From Zwartia vadi (GTDB lineage: Bacteria; Pseudomonadota; Gammaproteobacteria; Burkholderiales; Burkholderiaceae_B): 64,000 bases of DNA. Positions 17,525 to 27,010 of this stretch are shown in pieces (position 1 is the first letter of the stretch; each line of letters starts with the position of its first letter). The stretch lies in assembly GCF_030410375.1 (NCBI RefSeq), contig NZ_JAUHHE010000004.1, positions 177,386-241,385 on the forward strand, read 5' to 3'. Both the position numbers and the translations under genes were made by a program. Below the pieces are notes generated by a model. The model was given only the letters and a program-made list of their open reading frames with translations. It was not told where the DNA came from and did no database searches.

Positions 17525-19105
17525 TCACGCCCGTGCACGGTCCTCAATCGCATCAAGAGCATGCCTCGCCAAACTTGTGCCAGCCTCAGAGTAGATGTTG
17601 AAGGACGGTACACCCAGCGCGGCCAATTCCTCAACCTCGCTAGCAAACTTTGCGATAGCAACCACTTTACATGCCAGGCCGCTGCTGGCGATCTGCTCGG
17701 CAGCGTAGACATTGCTACGATGATTCGGCATTGCCAGGACAATCAGTTCAAGCGTAGTGCCCGCCTTGAGTTTGCTCCAGAAATCTGTATCTGTTGCATC
17801 TCCGTATACGACATTGCGACCGGCTTCCCGCTGCTGTTTGACGCGCTGCGTATTGTGTTCGATCCCAATGATCTTTTGATCAAAATAAGAGCCAAGTTTG
17901 TCGTAGGCTCCACAGCCAACACGACCCATACCAATGACAAGCACTCGCGCCTCGCCAGTTTGGATCAGCTGATCGCGAGGATGATAGACAGCTTTTTGAA
18001 ATGAATTCCAAAAATTTTTATAGCGTTTATAAATTTGCTCGGATCCAATCGAAAATGGCGCCGCAAGTGCGAAACTAAAGCTCACGCATATCGCCATAAT
18101 GATAAGCCAATCCACAGGCAACCAACCTTGCGTCACACTCAGCGCGGCGACAATCAGCGCAAACTCCGAGTACGTTCCAAGATTAATCGCCACAAACAAA
18201 GAAGTCCGCGCGCGTAAGGCAAAATACTCAAGAATCACGTAATACAAAAATGCTTTAAACAGGAGCACTACACATAACAATAAAGAGACAAAAATGATTT
18301 CAGGTGTGGGGAGTCCCTGCATGCCGATCGAGAGAAAAAAACCCACCAGCATGAGTTCCTTAAAACTGAAAAGTGACTTGGACAAATCACTTGCCTTAGG
18401 ATGATTGGCCAGCAGAGCGCCAAATACAAGAGCGCCTAAATCGCCTTTGATTCCGATTGAGACAAAATATTCGAAGCCGGCACCCAGGGCAAAAAACAAA
18501 CCGCTCAGAACAAGCAACTCGCCATGGCCCGCCGCATCAAGCAGCTTGAATAATATTTTTCTAATAACCGGCAATAGCAACAATGAAAGTGCCCACACCG
18601 AGGGGTATTTGGCTTCGCTAATCGTTAAAAAAATCACAGCGAAAATATCTTGCATCACTAAAATGCCGATTGCGACCTTTCCATAAAATGCCCGCATATC
18701 GTCGCGATCCTCGAGGACCTTGACGGCATAAACCGTACTGGAAAACGAGAAAGCAAAAGCCAACAGCCAAATCACAAGCGGCGAAATATCGAATATTGGC
18801 GAAGGAAACAAGGTCTTACCCAACCACAAGACCGCAGCATAAAACAAGGTTGAGAACACAATATGGGCCAGCGATACACCCCATATTTCATTATTCGCCA
18901 AACTTTTGAAATCAAGTTTAAGACCGATAGAAAAGAGCAGTAGAGTGACGCCCAACTGTGAAATCATGCTCAGGCCTTCAGGTGCCTCAAAACCTGAAAG
19001 ATTGAATACAAAACCCGCCAGCAAAAAACCGACCATAGGTGGTAGGCCCACGCGTTTGAGCAAGATTCCAAATAAAAAAGCGAGTCCGACAAGCGTGACT
19101 AACAT
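17525..19105 (-). CDS. Kef-like monovalent cation:proton antiporter with TrkA-N domain
   Basis: 526 aa. Residues 1-370 are a CPA2 Na+/H+ exchanger domain of about twelve helices (LFGILLKRVGLPPMVGFLLAG, SQLGVTLLLFSIGLKLD, FAFSFSSTVYAVKVLEDR). Residues 390-526 hold a RCK/TrkA-N NAD-binding domain (VLVIGMGRVGCGAYDKLGS, GDATDTDFW). This is the layout of KefB/KefC and YbaL, glutathione- or nucleotide-gated potassium efflux systems. No KefF/KefG ancillary protein is adjacent. It begins nine bases after the lytic transglycosylase stop and is probably in its transcript. Confidence 0.88.
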   Translation of the reverse strand: MLVTLVGLAFLFGILLKRVGLPPMVGFLLAGFVFNLSGFEAPEGLSMISQLGVTLLLFSIGLKLDFKSLANNEIWGVSLAHIVFSTLFYAAVLWLGKTLFPSPIFDISPLVIWLLAFAFSFSSTVYAVKVLEDRDDMRAFYGKVAIGILVMQDIFAVIFLTISEAKYPSVWALSLLLLPVIRKILFKLLDAAGHGELLVLSGLFFALGAGFEYFVSIGIKGDLGALVFGALLANHPKASDLSKSLFSFKELMLVGFFLSIGMQGLPTPEIIFVSLLLCVVLLFKAFLYYVILEYFALRARTSLFVAINLGTYSEFALIVAALSVTQGWLPVDWLIIMAICVSFSFALAAPFSIGSEQIYKRYKNFWNSFQKAVYHPRDQLIQTGEARVLVIGMGRVGCGAYDKLGSYFDQKIIGIEHNTQRVKQQREAGRNVVYGDATDTDFWSKLKAGTTLELIVLAMPNHRSNVYAAEQIASSGLACKVVAIAKFASEVEELAALGVPSFNIYSEAGTSLARHALDAIEDRARA

Positions 19106-19114
19106 CCAACTCTC

Positions 19115-20350
19115 TCAACGAGTCTTAACAGGTTCGCGCAGCGCTTTGAGCACTTGCTGCCCTGCTCTGCCATTCACAGTCATGCCTTTGGTTTTTTGAA
19201 ATTCGCTTATTGCCTCGCGGCTCTTCGCTCCGATCAAACCATCGATCTCACCGATGTCGTAGCCGCGATTAGCTAAAGCTTGTTGGATTTCACGTCGCTC
19301 CGCACGGCTTGTCCCCGGATCATCGGTTGGCCATGCGGTTTTAAATACGCCACCGCCACGCAAACGGTCGCTCAAATGTGCGATGGCCAGCGCATAGGAC
19401 TCCGCAGCGTTATAGCTGTAAATGGCATCAAAATTACGAAACACCAAGAATGCAGGTCCCTGCGGTCCGGCCGGGAGCAACAGCGCCGCCTGAGCCGTAT
19501 CAGGAAGATTTCCGATCCCTGCGGGCTGAATGCCAAGGCTCTTCCATTGCGCCAAAGATTGTTTGGTTCGACGTCCCGAAGGACCTGAATAGTTCGCAGG
19601 TAACTTTACCTCGACACCCCAGGGCTGACCAGAAACCCATCCAGCGCGTTTTAAAAAGTTTGCCGTTGAGCCTAACGCATCGGGTACCGAACCAACGATA
19701 TCTCGACGACCATCACCATCGAAATCAACAGCCAAACGCTGATATGTTGTGGGCATGAACTGTGTTTGTCCAAACGCACCTGCCCATGAGCCCACTAAAG
19801 CCTCTGCAGGGATATCGCCACTTTGTAAAATTCGCAGCGTCGCAAGCAACTCTCCTTTAAAAAAGGCCTGGCGTTTGTCTGCACATATCAATGTCGTTAG
19901 AGAGCGCACTAATTCGCGCTTGCCCTGAATGCGACCGTAGTTGGATTCCACACCCCATACTGCCACGATGACATGACGATCGACTCCGTACTTTTGTTCG
20001 GCTTCGGCCAGCACCTTGGACCACTCTTTTAATTTGGCACGGCCATCATCCACACGTTCCTGATCCACCAGGCCTGCCAGATAATCCCAAATCGCCGTTC
20101 TGAACTCAGGCTGAAAAGAAAATGCCTTGAGCACATCTGGATCTGGCTCTACGCCAGCCATCGCCCGATCAAAGACAGTCGCACTGATCCCCTGAGAAAG
20201 AGCCGACTGGCGAAGCCCCTGAATACAGCTGTTAAAGCTCGCTGTTTGTGCTGAAACTGCGGTTGCTCCGAGCAACAACAAAACTGGAGCAATCCATTTT
20301 TTGCACCCACTCGCCCACAACGTCAACAATCGACGACTCTCAAATTTCAT
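19115..20350 (-). CDS. Lytic murein transglycosylase, MltB/SLT_2 family
   Basis: 411 aa with an N-terminal signal peptide ending near AVSAQ. The catalytic Glu lies in VIVAVWGVESNYGRIQGK, followed by SWAGAFGQTQFMPTTYQRLAVDFDGDGRRD, the diagnostic MltB block. A C-terminal peptidoglycan-binding domain (LANRGYDIGEIDGLIGAKSREAI) spans about residues 345-405. It cleaves glycan strands with 1,6-anhydro-MurNAc formation in the periplasm. No lipobox is seen, so it is a soluble form. Confidence 0.92.
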   Translation of the reverse strand: MKFESRRLLTLWASGCKKWIAPVLLLLGATAVSAQTASFNSCIQGLRQSALSQGISATVFDRAMAGVEPDPDVLKAFSFQPEFRTAIWDYLAGLVDQERVDDGRAKLKEWSKVLAEAEQKYGVDRHVIVAVWGVESNYGRIQGKRELVRSLTTLICADKRQAFFKGELLATLRILQSGDIPAEALVGSWAGAFGQTQFMPTTYQRLAVDFDGDGRRDIVGSVPDALGSTANFLKRAGWVSGQPWGVEVKLPANYSGPSGRRTKQSLAQWKSLGIQPAGIGNLPDTAQAALLLPAGPQGPAFLVFRNFDAIYSYNAAESYALAIAHLSDRLRGGGVFKTAWPTDDPGTSRAERREIQQALANRGYDIGEIDGLIGAKSREAISEFQKTKGMTVNGRAGQQVLKALREPVKTR

Positions 20351-20407
20351 GTGCCACGCCCGAAAAAAAAGTAATCTATTTGCTAATTGTAAGACCCCTG
20401 AACGTAA

Positions 20408-20447
20408 AAACCCCCTTTAGCTTGATTTCTCAAATTAAAGGGGGTTT
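20408..20447 (-). terminator. Terminator of the MBL hydrolase gene
   Basis: Strong stem AAACCCCCTTTA/TAAAGGGGGTTT around a 16-base loop. Minus-strand transcripts from the MBL gene end in a GGGGGTTTTT run. A-tracts on both sides may make it act both ways, but no plus-strand gene precedes it. Confidence 0.85.
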
Positions 20448-20482
20448 AGTGTGGCGCATGCACAGACACCACGCAGCCGGAC

Positions 20483-21445
20483 TTATTTCACTGGATTGAA
20501 CTGATATCCATTACCCGATTGTGTAATCGTCCCCATTGCAGGAAAAGGAAAGTGAAAACCGCCCGCCATCATCTTTTCTTTGACAATCATGTCGAAAATT
20601 TTACGTCGTGATTGGCGCGCCATTTCGGGATCCATATCAAAGACAACAGCCCAGTCGGGATTACGGGCGAACAATGCTGGGACGTTTGTCAGATCAGCTA
20701 CGTAGATGAATGACTGACCGCCAGACTTCACCGTGAAAAGCGAATGGCCAGGAGTATGACCGAACGCAGCAACAGATGTGATTCCAGGCGCGACCTCAGA
20801 TCCCGCTTTAAACTTGACCAAACGATCGGCGGGAATGTTATTGAATACGCGCTGAGCATTAGTCATTGCAGCCTTTAAGCCTGCAGGAGCCTTCTCCAGC
20901 CGCTCTTTGTCCATCCAGAAATCATATTCTTCTGAGGGAACATGTACCTTTGCATTGGGATACACCAAGGATCCGTCTTTATAAAGCAAGCCGTTGATAT
21001 GATCGCCATGGAAATGACTGATCACAACGTTGTTGATATCCTCTGGCTTGTAACCTGCAGCAGCCATGTTTTCAATCAGCTTTCCAGTCGTTGGGCCGCC
21101 ATTGTTGGCAAAGCCTGTATCCATCAAATAACGTTGATTACCGTTGACAATCAAAAAGGGGGTGAAGGGCACATCGATGTAATTTGTCGGCAAATTTTGT
21201 GAGGCCAACAAAGCTTTGACCTCATCTAACGGAGCATTCTTGACGAATTCAGCTGCAAGAGGACGACGCGCGGCGCCGTCATTCAGAGAAATGACTTCGA
21301 TCTCGCCGACTTTAAGCTTCTTAAAACCAGGAGTAGGTAACGTTGGTGTACCGAGATCAGGAGCAGTCTGCGCCCAAACTGGTGAAAACATAAGCGTGGC
21401 GGCGGCAGCAATGCCAACACCGAGAAATTTTAATCTAGTGATCAT
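20483..21445 (-). CDS. Exported MBL-fold metallo-hydrolase (lactonase-like)
   Basis: 320 aa with signal peptide (GIAAAATLMFSPVWAQ). The metal site HFHGDH near residue 145 and later FGHTPGHSLF plus ADLTNV complete the metallo-beta-lactamase fold. The sequence LMDTGFANNGGPTTGKLIENM is typical of the periplasmic MBL group that includes lactonases and methyl-parathion-type hydrolases. The substrate is not deducible. Single-gene unit with its own terminator. Confidence 0.88.
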   Translation of the reverse strand: MITRLKFLGVGIAAAATLMFSPVWAQTAPDLGTPTLPTPGFKKLKVGEIEVISLNDGAARRPLAAEFVKNAPLDEVKALLASQNLPTNYIDVPFTPFLIVNGNQRYLMDTGFANNGGPTTGKLIENMAAAGYKPEDINNVVISHFHGDHINGLLYKDGSLVYPNAKVHVPSEEYDFWMDKERLEKAPAGLKAAMTNAQRVFNNIPADRLVKFKAGSEVAPGITSVAAFGHTPGHSLFTVKSGGQSFIYVADLTNVPALFARNPDWAVVFDMDPEMARQSRRKIFDMIVKEKMMAGGFHFPFPAMGTITQSGNGYQFNPVK

Positions 21446-21545
21446 GGCGTATTCCTGATGACAAGCAATGAGTTAAGTGCGAAGAGCACGAGCGGCAAGT
21501 GTGAATGCCGACCTAATTTAGCAGCTTTATTCACCAAAGGATATA

Positions 21546-22241
21546 TCACCCTGATTGAAAGAGTTGCGAACGCGAGCGCTCGTAAAATCTGACCAGGTCA
21601 GCAACATGTGCGCATTTGAGTTTGCGCATTAAATTGGATCGATGCATCTTGACCGTGCGTAACGAGATGCCCAACAAGTCTGCAATGACCTGATTTTTAT
21701 TACCTTCGGATATGTACTGCAGAACTTGCAGTTCACGCTTTGTGAGGGATGTCTGCTGATACGTTTCGATTGCATTGTTCGGTACATCAATACTATTTAT
21801 ATGAACCGACTCTGTCGCAAGGATTGAAAGATAATGGCGACATGCGCGGTCTATCAGTTTCAAAAGTTCGGCGATTTGGAATGGCTTGAAAATAAAATCA
21901 TGGGCGCCATCTCGCCACGCTTGATTGACTGCCTGCGCATTGCATTCACCACTCATAAAGATCATAGGAATGTGCGGGAAATCTTTCCTAAACTTGACCT
22001 GGGCATCGATACCCGTCATCCCTGCAAGGCCAACGTCCATCAAAATACAGTAAGAGATGTGTTCATCCGATGTCTGCCGACTAAACGGATGAAACTGATC
22101 GATGTTTGCATGGCAGTGCGCAAGGAACTCTTCAGCACTGGAAAATTCAAGCACAGAATAACCATGCCCTTCAAGCACTCCTTTTAAGGAAGTGCGCAAG
22201 GACTCATCATCTTCGACGACAAAGACAAACCGGTTATTCAT
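21546..22241 (-). CDS. Orphan response regulator, FixJ/NarL family
   Basis: 231 aa. The receiver domain has the acidic pair in VEDDES, phospho-acceptor D69 in CILMDVGLAG and K119 in FIFKPF. A LuxR-type HTH near residues 165-220 reads LTKRELQVLQYISEGNKNQVIADLLG. An unusual insertion with HCHANIDQFHPFSRQTSD lengthens the receiver loop before the phospho-Asp. No histidine kinase is in the window. It is divergent from a Bug receptor and acyl-CoA dehydrogenase genes, so it may govern them; this is only positional. Confidence 0.9.
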   Translation of the reverse strand: MNNRFVFVVEDDESLRTSLKGVLEGHGYSVLEFSSAEEFLAHCHANIDQFHPFSRQTSDEHISYCILMDVGLAGMTGIDAQVKFRKDFPHIPMIFMSGECNAQAVNQAWRDGAHDFIFKPFQIAELLKLIDRACRHYLSILATESVHINSIDVPNNAIETYQQTSLTKRELQVLQYISEGNKNQVIADLLGISLRTVKMHRSNLMRKLKCAHVADLVRFYERSRSQLFQSG

Positions 22242-22320
22242 CTCGCATTGTTTTTAAGTTAATCTTGCATTTTATGCGCAATATCTAGTTAATTAAACCT
22301 AGTACCTGACAAGGATTGAT

Positions 22321-23316
22321 ATGGGCCAACTAAACTTTTCAAGCCGTTTTTTACGCACCTGTGCACTGGCGATTGCCTGCGCCAGCATCGCCGGAGGCGC
22401 GCAAGCCCAGACTCCCTCTGTCTGGCCAGACAAAGCCGTCACGTTTATCGTGCCCTTTCCCCCCGGCGGTCCTGTCGACACCACAGCCAGACTGACCACA
22501 CAGGCCATGTCTAAAAACTGGTCAACCCCTGCTGTGATTGACAACAAAGCAGGTGCAGGCGGTATTGTGGGCGCGCAAGCGGCTGCCAAGTCCGCGCCTG
22601 ACGGCAACCACTTCTTTTTTGCAGCGATTCATCACGCTGTTTTACCAAGCTTAAAAACCAAGCTACCCTACGATATCCAAAAAGATTTCGTGCCAGTCGG
22701 CATGGGTGCCCGCTACCCGATCGTGCTGGTCGTCCACCCTTCCTTGCCAGTCAAGTCGGTGCAAGAATTGATCGCCTATGCCAAAGCCAATCCAAACAAG
22801 CTTTCATATAGCTCGGCAGGAACAGGCGGTGGTACGCACTTGGCCGGCGAGTTGTTCACCAGTCTGACAGGGGTGAAAATGCAGCATATTCCCTACAAAG
22901 GTAGCTCACCCGCTATGCAGGACCTCGTGGGTGGACAGGTTCAGCTGATGTTTGCTGACGCCACTTCAGCCCTGCCGTTCATCAAGTCTGGACGTGTACG
23001 CGCTCTTGCAGTGGGTAATCCCGAGCCTTCGGTCTTTTTCCCTGATCTCCCCACCATCGCCTCTGCAGGTGTCAAAGACTATGAGGCTTATTCCTGGTCA
23101 GGTGTCGTCGCACCTAAAGGTACGCCACCCGAGGCTGTCAGACAAGCAAATGCTCAACTCAACAAAGTCCTGAGAGATCCTCAAGTCATCGAAATGATGA
23201 ATAAAGCAGGTCAGGAGCCCGTTGCCATGACGCCTGAAGAGTTCGCCGCCTTCTTGAATAATGAAATCAAGAAATGGGGCAAAACAATTCAAGCAGCCGG
23301 GATTCAACCTGAGTGA
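22321..23316 (+). CDS. Bug/TctC-family periplasmic substrate receptor
   Basis: 331 aa with a signal peptide ending at AQAQ. Bug-family blocks: WPDKAVTFIVPFPPGGPVDTTAR, NKAGAGGIVGAQAAAKSAPDG, LSYSSAGTGGGTHLAGELF and IPYKGSSPAMQDLVGGQVQLMF. These are receptors for carboxylates, normally for tripartite tricarboxylate transporters, but most paralogues have no adjacent permease, as here. The 3' end overlaps the convergent acyl-CoA dehydrogenase gene by 13 bp. Ligand unknown, probably an organic acid linked to the neighbouring CoA chemistry. Confidence 0.93.
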   Translation: MGQLNFSSRFLRTCALAIACASIAGGAQAQTPSVWPDKAVTFIVPFPPGGPVDTTARLTTQAMSKNWSTPAVIDNKAGAGGIVGAQAAAKSAPDGNHFFFAAIHHAVLPSLKTKLPYDIQKDFVPVGMGARYPIVLVVHPSLPVKSVQELIAYAKANPNKLSYSSAGTGGGTHLAGELFTSLTGVKMQHIPYKGSSPAMQDLVGGQVQLMFADATSALPFIKSGRVRALAVGNPEPSVFFPDLPTIASAGVKDYEAYSWSGVVAPKGTPPEAVRQANAQLNKVLRDPQVIEMMNKAGQEPVAMTPEEFAAFLNNEIKKWGKTIQAAGIQPE

Positions 23317-24464
23317 GGGATCGAGCCAATCCTCACACGTCCGGGCTGATCGATTAACGCCGCGGCAATCGTTCTTCGATGTTCTGCGGCCGTACCGCCT
23401 CTCAGGCTCCACGAGCTGACACGGCGGTACCAAAGATTTAAATCAAAATCACGGATGAAACCCATCCCGCCATGGATCTGTTGGGCGGAGCGCACCACCA
23501 TCATGCACTGCTCATTACCAAAAGATTTGGCTTGCGCAACATTGACTTGATAGGGAAGCTTCTCTTGCATCCTCCAAAGCGCTTCCCTGGAGAGCATGGT
23601 GGTGCCATCTATCGCATTCATCATATTTGCGCACATATGCTGAATAGCCTGAAAGGCGCCGATCGGCTGACCAAATGCCTCACGTTGTTTAGCATGTGCG
23701 ACAGCCATATCGAGCGTTCGACGCGCTGCACCTGCAATCATTGAAGCATACAGGACCGAGGATAAATCCATCAATTCACGCGCGATCATGTTTCCAGACT
23801 GCGCATGACCGATCCGTGCGCTAAGCGGGACCCGTACATCCTGAAAGCTGATATTGGACTCACCATCCTTTGCCATCGACAAAAGTGCTTCACTGCTCAA
23901 GCCTTTGGCATCCGTTGGAACCAAGGCCACACCCAGCGAGCCTGACGCACCAGCCTCACGATAAATCACCATGCATAACTGCGACGCACGAAAGCTACCC
24001 ACAAACGTTTTAGAACCGTTCAAGACCAACTCATTGCCCTCGATACGGCCCTGCAATGCGATCGCATCAGTCGACCAGCGTCCAGTTTGCTCAGCCACTG
24101 CATGGCTCATAATCAACTCGCCCGCGATGACCGACTGCAATAAAGCCACCTGCTCCTGGCTACCATATCGATCAATAATCAGAGCAGGGACCATCGTCGC
24201 ATGCAAGGGGATCGGGGCGATGTGATAGCCAGCCACCTCAAACAGCAAACCGAGATACGGTAATGGCAGCTCCTCGCCGCCCGCTTTGTTGGACAGACAT
24301 AGCTGCAACCAGCCATTCTCTGCAAACTTAGACCACAGCTCGGGGGAATACTGCAAGGGATCGGTTTCGACTTTGCGTACCAGCGCAGGTGTGCACTCCC
24401 CTTCTAGAAATTCGGCTGCCGCCTCGCGAATTTGTACTTCTTGATCATCAAGCAAAATATCCAT
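23304..24464 (-). CDS. Acyl-CoA dehydrogenase, small-subunit type
   Basis: 386 aa acyl-CoA dehydrogenase fold: DILLDDQEVQIREAAAEFLEGE, a middle domain with VLNGSKTFVGS and the C-terminal AVAHAKQREAFGQPIGAFQAI and IHGGMGFIRDFDLNLWYRR. Paired with the next gene 19 bp upstream, it looks like the small partner of heteromeric enzymes such as pimeloyl-CoA or steroid side-chain dehydrogenases, in which only one subunit supplies the catalytic base. Which CoA ester is used is unknown. Confidence 0.88.
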   Translation of the reverse strand: MDILLDDQEVQIREAAAEFLEGECTPALVRKVETDPLQYSPELWSKFAENGWLQLCLSNKAGGEELPLPYLGLLFEVAGYHIAPIPLHATMVPALIIDRYGSQEQVALLQSVIAGELIMSHAVAEQTGRWSTDAIALQGRIEGNELVLNGSKTFVGSFRASQLCMVIYREAGASGSLGVALVPTDAKGLSSEALLSMAKDGESNISFQDVRVPLSARIGHAQSGNMIARELMDLSSVLYASMIAGAARRTLDMAVAHAKQREAFGQPIGAFQAIQHMCANMMNAIDGTTMLSREALWRMQEKLPYQVNVAQAKSFGNEQCMMVVRSAQQIHGGMGFIRDFDLNLWYRRVSSWSLRGGTAAEHRRTIAAALIDQPGRVRIGSIPHSG

Positions 24465-24483
24465 TTTCTAATCACCTGTCTCT

Positions 24484-25698
24484 TTATGATTTCGCGGCGC
24501 GAGGCAAACCAAGTCCAACACGTGCAACCTGATCACGCATCACCTGCACACTGCCATGATTGATGGTTGACTGATAGGCACCTAGAATGTTGTGGGCAAA
24601 AATGCCTTTCTCGATCGCGGCAGGTGATCCCTGCATCAACTGCGCAAAGGGTCCCAGGATCTGACTGTACGCTTCGGTGGCGCGCACGCTATGTTCAGGA
24701 GCAAATACTTTTTCCGCCGAGCCTTCGTAGGTGAATTTTCCGCCACGCTGTTCAATACTGATACTGCGCATTGTCATCAGTCGGCACACCTCTGCCTCTG
24801 TCCACATCTCGGCGATCTTATCGCGCACTTGAGGATCCTCTCGCAGCATGTTTTGCAGCTCCCCGTCCGTATGCAACCAATTGACGATATCCTCGTCTCG
24901 CATCACAGAGATCAGATAGCGCCATGCTCCCACACGGTCCAAATTCAAACCACGTCTTGCGACTTCCCAGCCACCACCCTCCTCACCCAGGAGGCAGGAT
25001 ACAGGCACTTCCACATCATCGAAGAACACCTCGTTGGTACGCTCTTCGCCATAGGTTGTACCAAATGGTGCGGGCGGATCGTTTTGTACCGTCCAGAGCG
25101 GACGGACTGTCATCCCTGGCATGCCCATGGGCACGAGCAAAATGGACAGGCCACGATGGCGCACAGACTCAGGATCCGTGCGCACCATTAAATAAATATG
25201 GGTCGCGTTTTGAGCATTGGTTGTATAGATTTTTTGACCAGTGATAATGTATTTATCACCGACGCGCTTGGCGCGACAACGTATCCCCGCAAGATCGGTA
25301 CCACAGCCTGGCTCACTATAGCCCTGACAAAAAATAATTTCGCGCTTAATTGAGCGGGGAACAAACTCAGCTTTCTGAGCTTCCGTGCCAAACATCAAGA
25401 TGGATGGTGCTCCAGTGCCACCACCCAGTGTGATGCCGGTGTAGCGGTAAAACTCTTCTTCGATCACGAACTGCGCCGTGCGATCTCCGCCACCGCCGCC
25501 GAACTCCGTTGGCCAACTCCAAGCAAACCAACGCTTTGCATTCACTTTTTCAAAGAAATCGCGGATGGCTTCTCCCCACCCCTCTCCGCGCTTGCCCGCG
25601 GCATTCTCTGCACGCACCTTTTCAGTGAAATGTTCCACAAGAAATGCACGAACCTCCGCGCGCAGCTTTTCCTCTTCGGGGCTAAATGTGAAGTTCAT
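24484..25698 (-). CDS. Acyl-CoA dehydrogenase, large-subunit type
   Basis: 404 aa with FTFSPEEEKLRAEVRAFLVEHF at the start, FCQGYSEPGCGTDLAGIRCRAK and ITGQKIYTTNAQNATHIYLMVR in the FAD-binding middle domain, and NILGAYQSTINHGSVQVMRDQVAR at the end. It is the usual first gene of paired acyl-CoA dehydrogenases. Transcription would start in the 286-bp gap shared with the second Bug receptor. Confidence 0.88.
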   Translation of the reverse strand: MNFTFSPEEEKLRAEVRAFLVEHFTEKVRAENAAGKRGEGWGEAIRDFFEKVNAKRWFAWSWPTEFGGGGGDRTAQFVIEEEFYRYTGITLGGGTGAPSILMFGTEAQKAEFVPRSIKREIIFCQGYSEPGCGTDLAGIRCRAKRVGDKYIITGQKIYTTNAQNATHIYLMVRTDPESVRHRGLSILLVPMGMPGMTVRPLWTVQNDPPAPFGTTYGEERTNEVFFDDVEVPVSCLLGEEGGGWEVARRGLNLDRVGAWRYLISVMRDEDIVNWLHTDGELQNMLREDPQVRDKIAEMWTEAEVCRLMTMRSISIEQRGGKFTYEGSAEKVFAPEHSVRATEAYSQILGPFAQLMQGSPAAIEKGIFAHNILGAYQSTINHGSVQVMRDQVARVGLGLPRAAKS

Positions 25699-25845
25699 TG
25701 AATACCATCTCCAATATTGTGTACATCAAGCAAGTTATAGTGAAAGGATACCTCTTGTGAAATGATTTTTTGAGAAGAAACCTAATTGTTCTGTCCGGAT
25801 TGTGAAAGTCCTCGCCGTGACAGAGCTTAAAAAGCAAGCAAAAGA

Positions 25846-25864
25846 TTGTTGCGTCGCACAACAA
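25846..25864. promoter_or_regulatory. Imperfect palindrome between divergent dehydrogenase and Bug genes
   Basis: TTGTTGCG and CACAACAA form an imperfect inverted repeat (one mismatch or slip) in the divergent intergenic region. It has the size of a GntR- or LysR-type operator, but no regulator gene is adjacent. Confidence 0.25.
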
Positions 25865-25984
25865 TAAATAAAACGCAAAATTGAATAAAAGTTACCCGAA
25901 TCAGTACGGCGCAAGGAATTTGTACTTAGAATCTATGCATAAAATTCAAAACATTTTTCTTAGGTGACAGGTAGAGGACGCATA

Positions 25985-26968
25985 ATGTTTAAGCCACTCA
26001 GCTCTCAAACTTTTAAAGCACGATTATTTAAAGCGCTTTTGTTATGGGTTTGCTGCCTCTCAAGCCCGATCAGTTTCGCTCAACAGACACCGATCAAATT
26101 AATGGTGGGTTTTCCAGCTGGAGGCGGTACTGATGTGATCGCACGCGTGCTAGGCGAGCAACTTGCAAAAATACTTGGCACGCCAGTAATTGTGGAAAAC
26201 AGAGCCGGTGCCGGAGGTCAGATCGCTGCTCAAGCGCTTAAATCTGCCCCAACGGATGGTTCCGTTCTTTTCCTTTCGCACGATCATACGATTTCAATTT
26301 TGCCCCTCATCAACAAGAATGTCGGGTTTAGTCCAGCAACTGATTTTGTGCCCGTCGCAGGTTTTGCAAGCTTTTCAAACGGCATCGCACTATCCGGTTA
26401 TTTGACGCAACAATCACTTGAGCAATTTGCCCAGGCTGTTCGCAGTGAGAAACAAGGCAAAGCAGCAGTCGGTGTACCAGCACCTCAATCCGTTCCCGAG
26501 TTTCTTGTCAAAATTCTTGCTAAACAATACAAGCTCGACCTCATTGCAGTTCCCTACAAAGGAAGCGCGCCGATGATTGCCGACATGCTTGGCAAACAAA
26601 TACCCGCCGGTGTGGCCTCCGTGCCAGACTTGATCGAGTTTCAAAAGTCAGGCAAGTTGCGTATGGTTGCAGTGATGGGTGCACAGCGCCAAGCCCTGCT
26701 CCCGGACACACCAACCTTTGCCGAGCTCGGTATAGCTGGTTTTGAAGACCTGCCCTATTACGGCATCTTTGCTCCAAAAGGGACACCTGCCTCGATTCTT
26801 GAGCGCTACAGCAGCGCCTTGAAGCAGGTCCTTGAAATCCCTCAAGTGCGTGAACGATTGACCGGATTGGGGCTAACCGTTGAATACATGACTGGACCGA
26901 CACTTGCCCAACGCGAAAGCGCCTACTCAACAAACTGGTCGCGAATCATTGCACAGAGCGGTCTCTAA
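25985..26968 (+). CDS. Second Bug/TctC-family periplasmic receptor
   Basis: 327 aa from the ATG at 25985, preceded by AGAGGAC; a GTG seven codons upstream is less likely. The signal peptide ends near SFAQ. Family blocks are present: IKLMVGFPAGGGTDVIARVLGE, ENRAGAGGQIAAQALK, VPYKGSAPMIADMLGKQIPAG and YYGIFAPKGTPASILERY. It is divergent from the paired acyl-CoA dehydrogenases and ends at a hairpin. Only moderately similar to the Bug protein at 22.3 kb, so not a recent duplicate. Confidence 0.93.
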   Translation: MFKPLSSQTFKARLFKALLLWVCCLSSPISFAQQTPIKLMVGFPAGGGTDVIARVLGEQLAKILGTPVIVENRAGAGGQIAAQALKSAPTDGSVLFLSHDHTISILPLINKNVGFSPATDFVPVAGFASFSNGIALSGYLTQQSLEQFAQAVRSEKQGKAAVGVPAPQSVPEFLVKILAKQYKLDLIAVPYKGSAPMIADMLGKQIPAGVASVPDLIEFQKSGKLRMVAVMGAQRQALLPDTPTFAELGIAGFEDLPYYGIFAPKGTPASILERYSSALKQVLEIPQVRERLTGLGLTVEYMTGPTLAQRESAYSTNWSRIIAQSGL

Positions 26969-26989
26969 GCCGTTTGACAATCAAACGGC
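26969..26989. terminator. Hairpin between convergent Bug receptor and aquaporin genes
   Basis: Perfect nine-base stem GCCGTTTGA/TCAAACGGC with loop CAA starts right at the Bug stop codon. The following T-run is poor, so termination may be partial; the position between convergent genes suits a bidirectional terminator. Confidence 0.6.
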
Positions 26990-27010
26990 ATGTATCTTTG
27001 ATTGACTGAT

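Noticed and set aside
24691..25191. 166-aa plus-strand ORF inside the acyl-CoA dehydrogenase gene
   Set aside because: Antisense shadow; His/Cys-rich low-plausibility composition.
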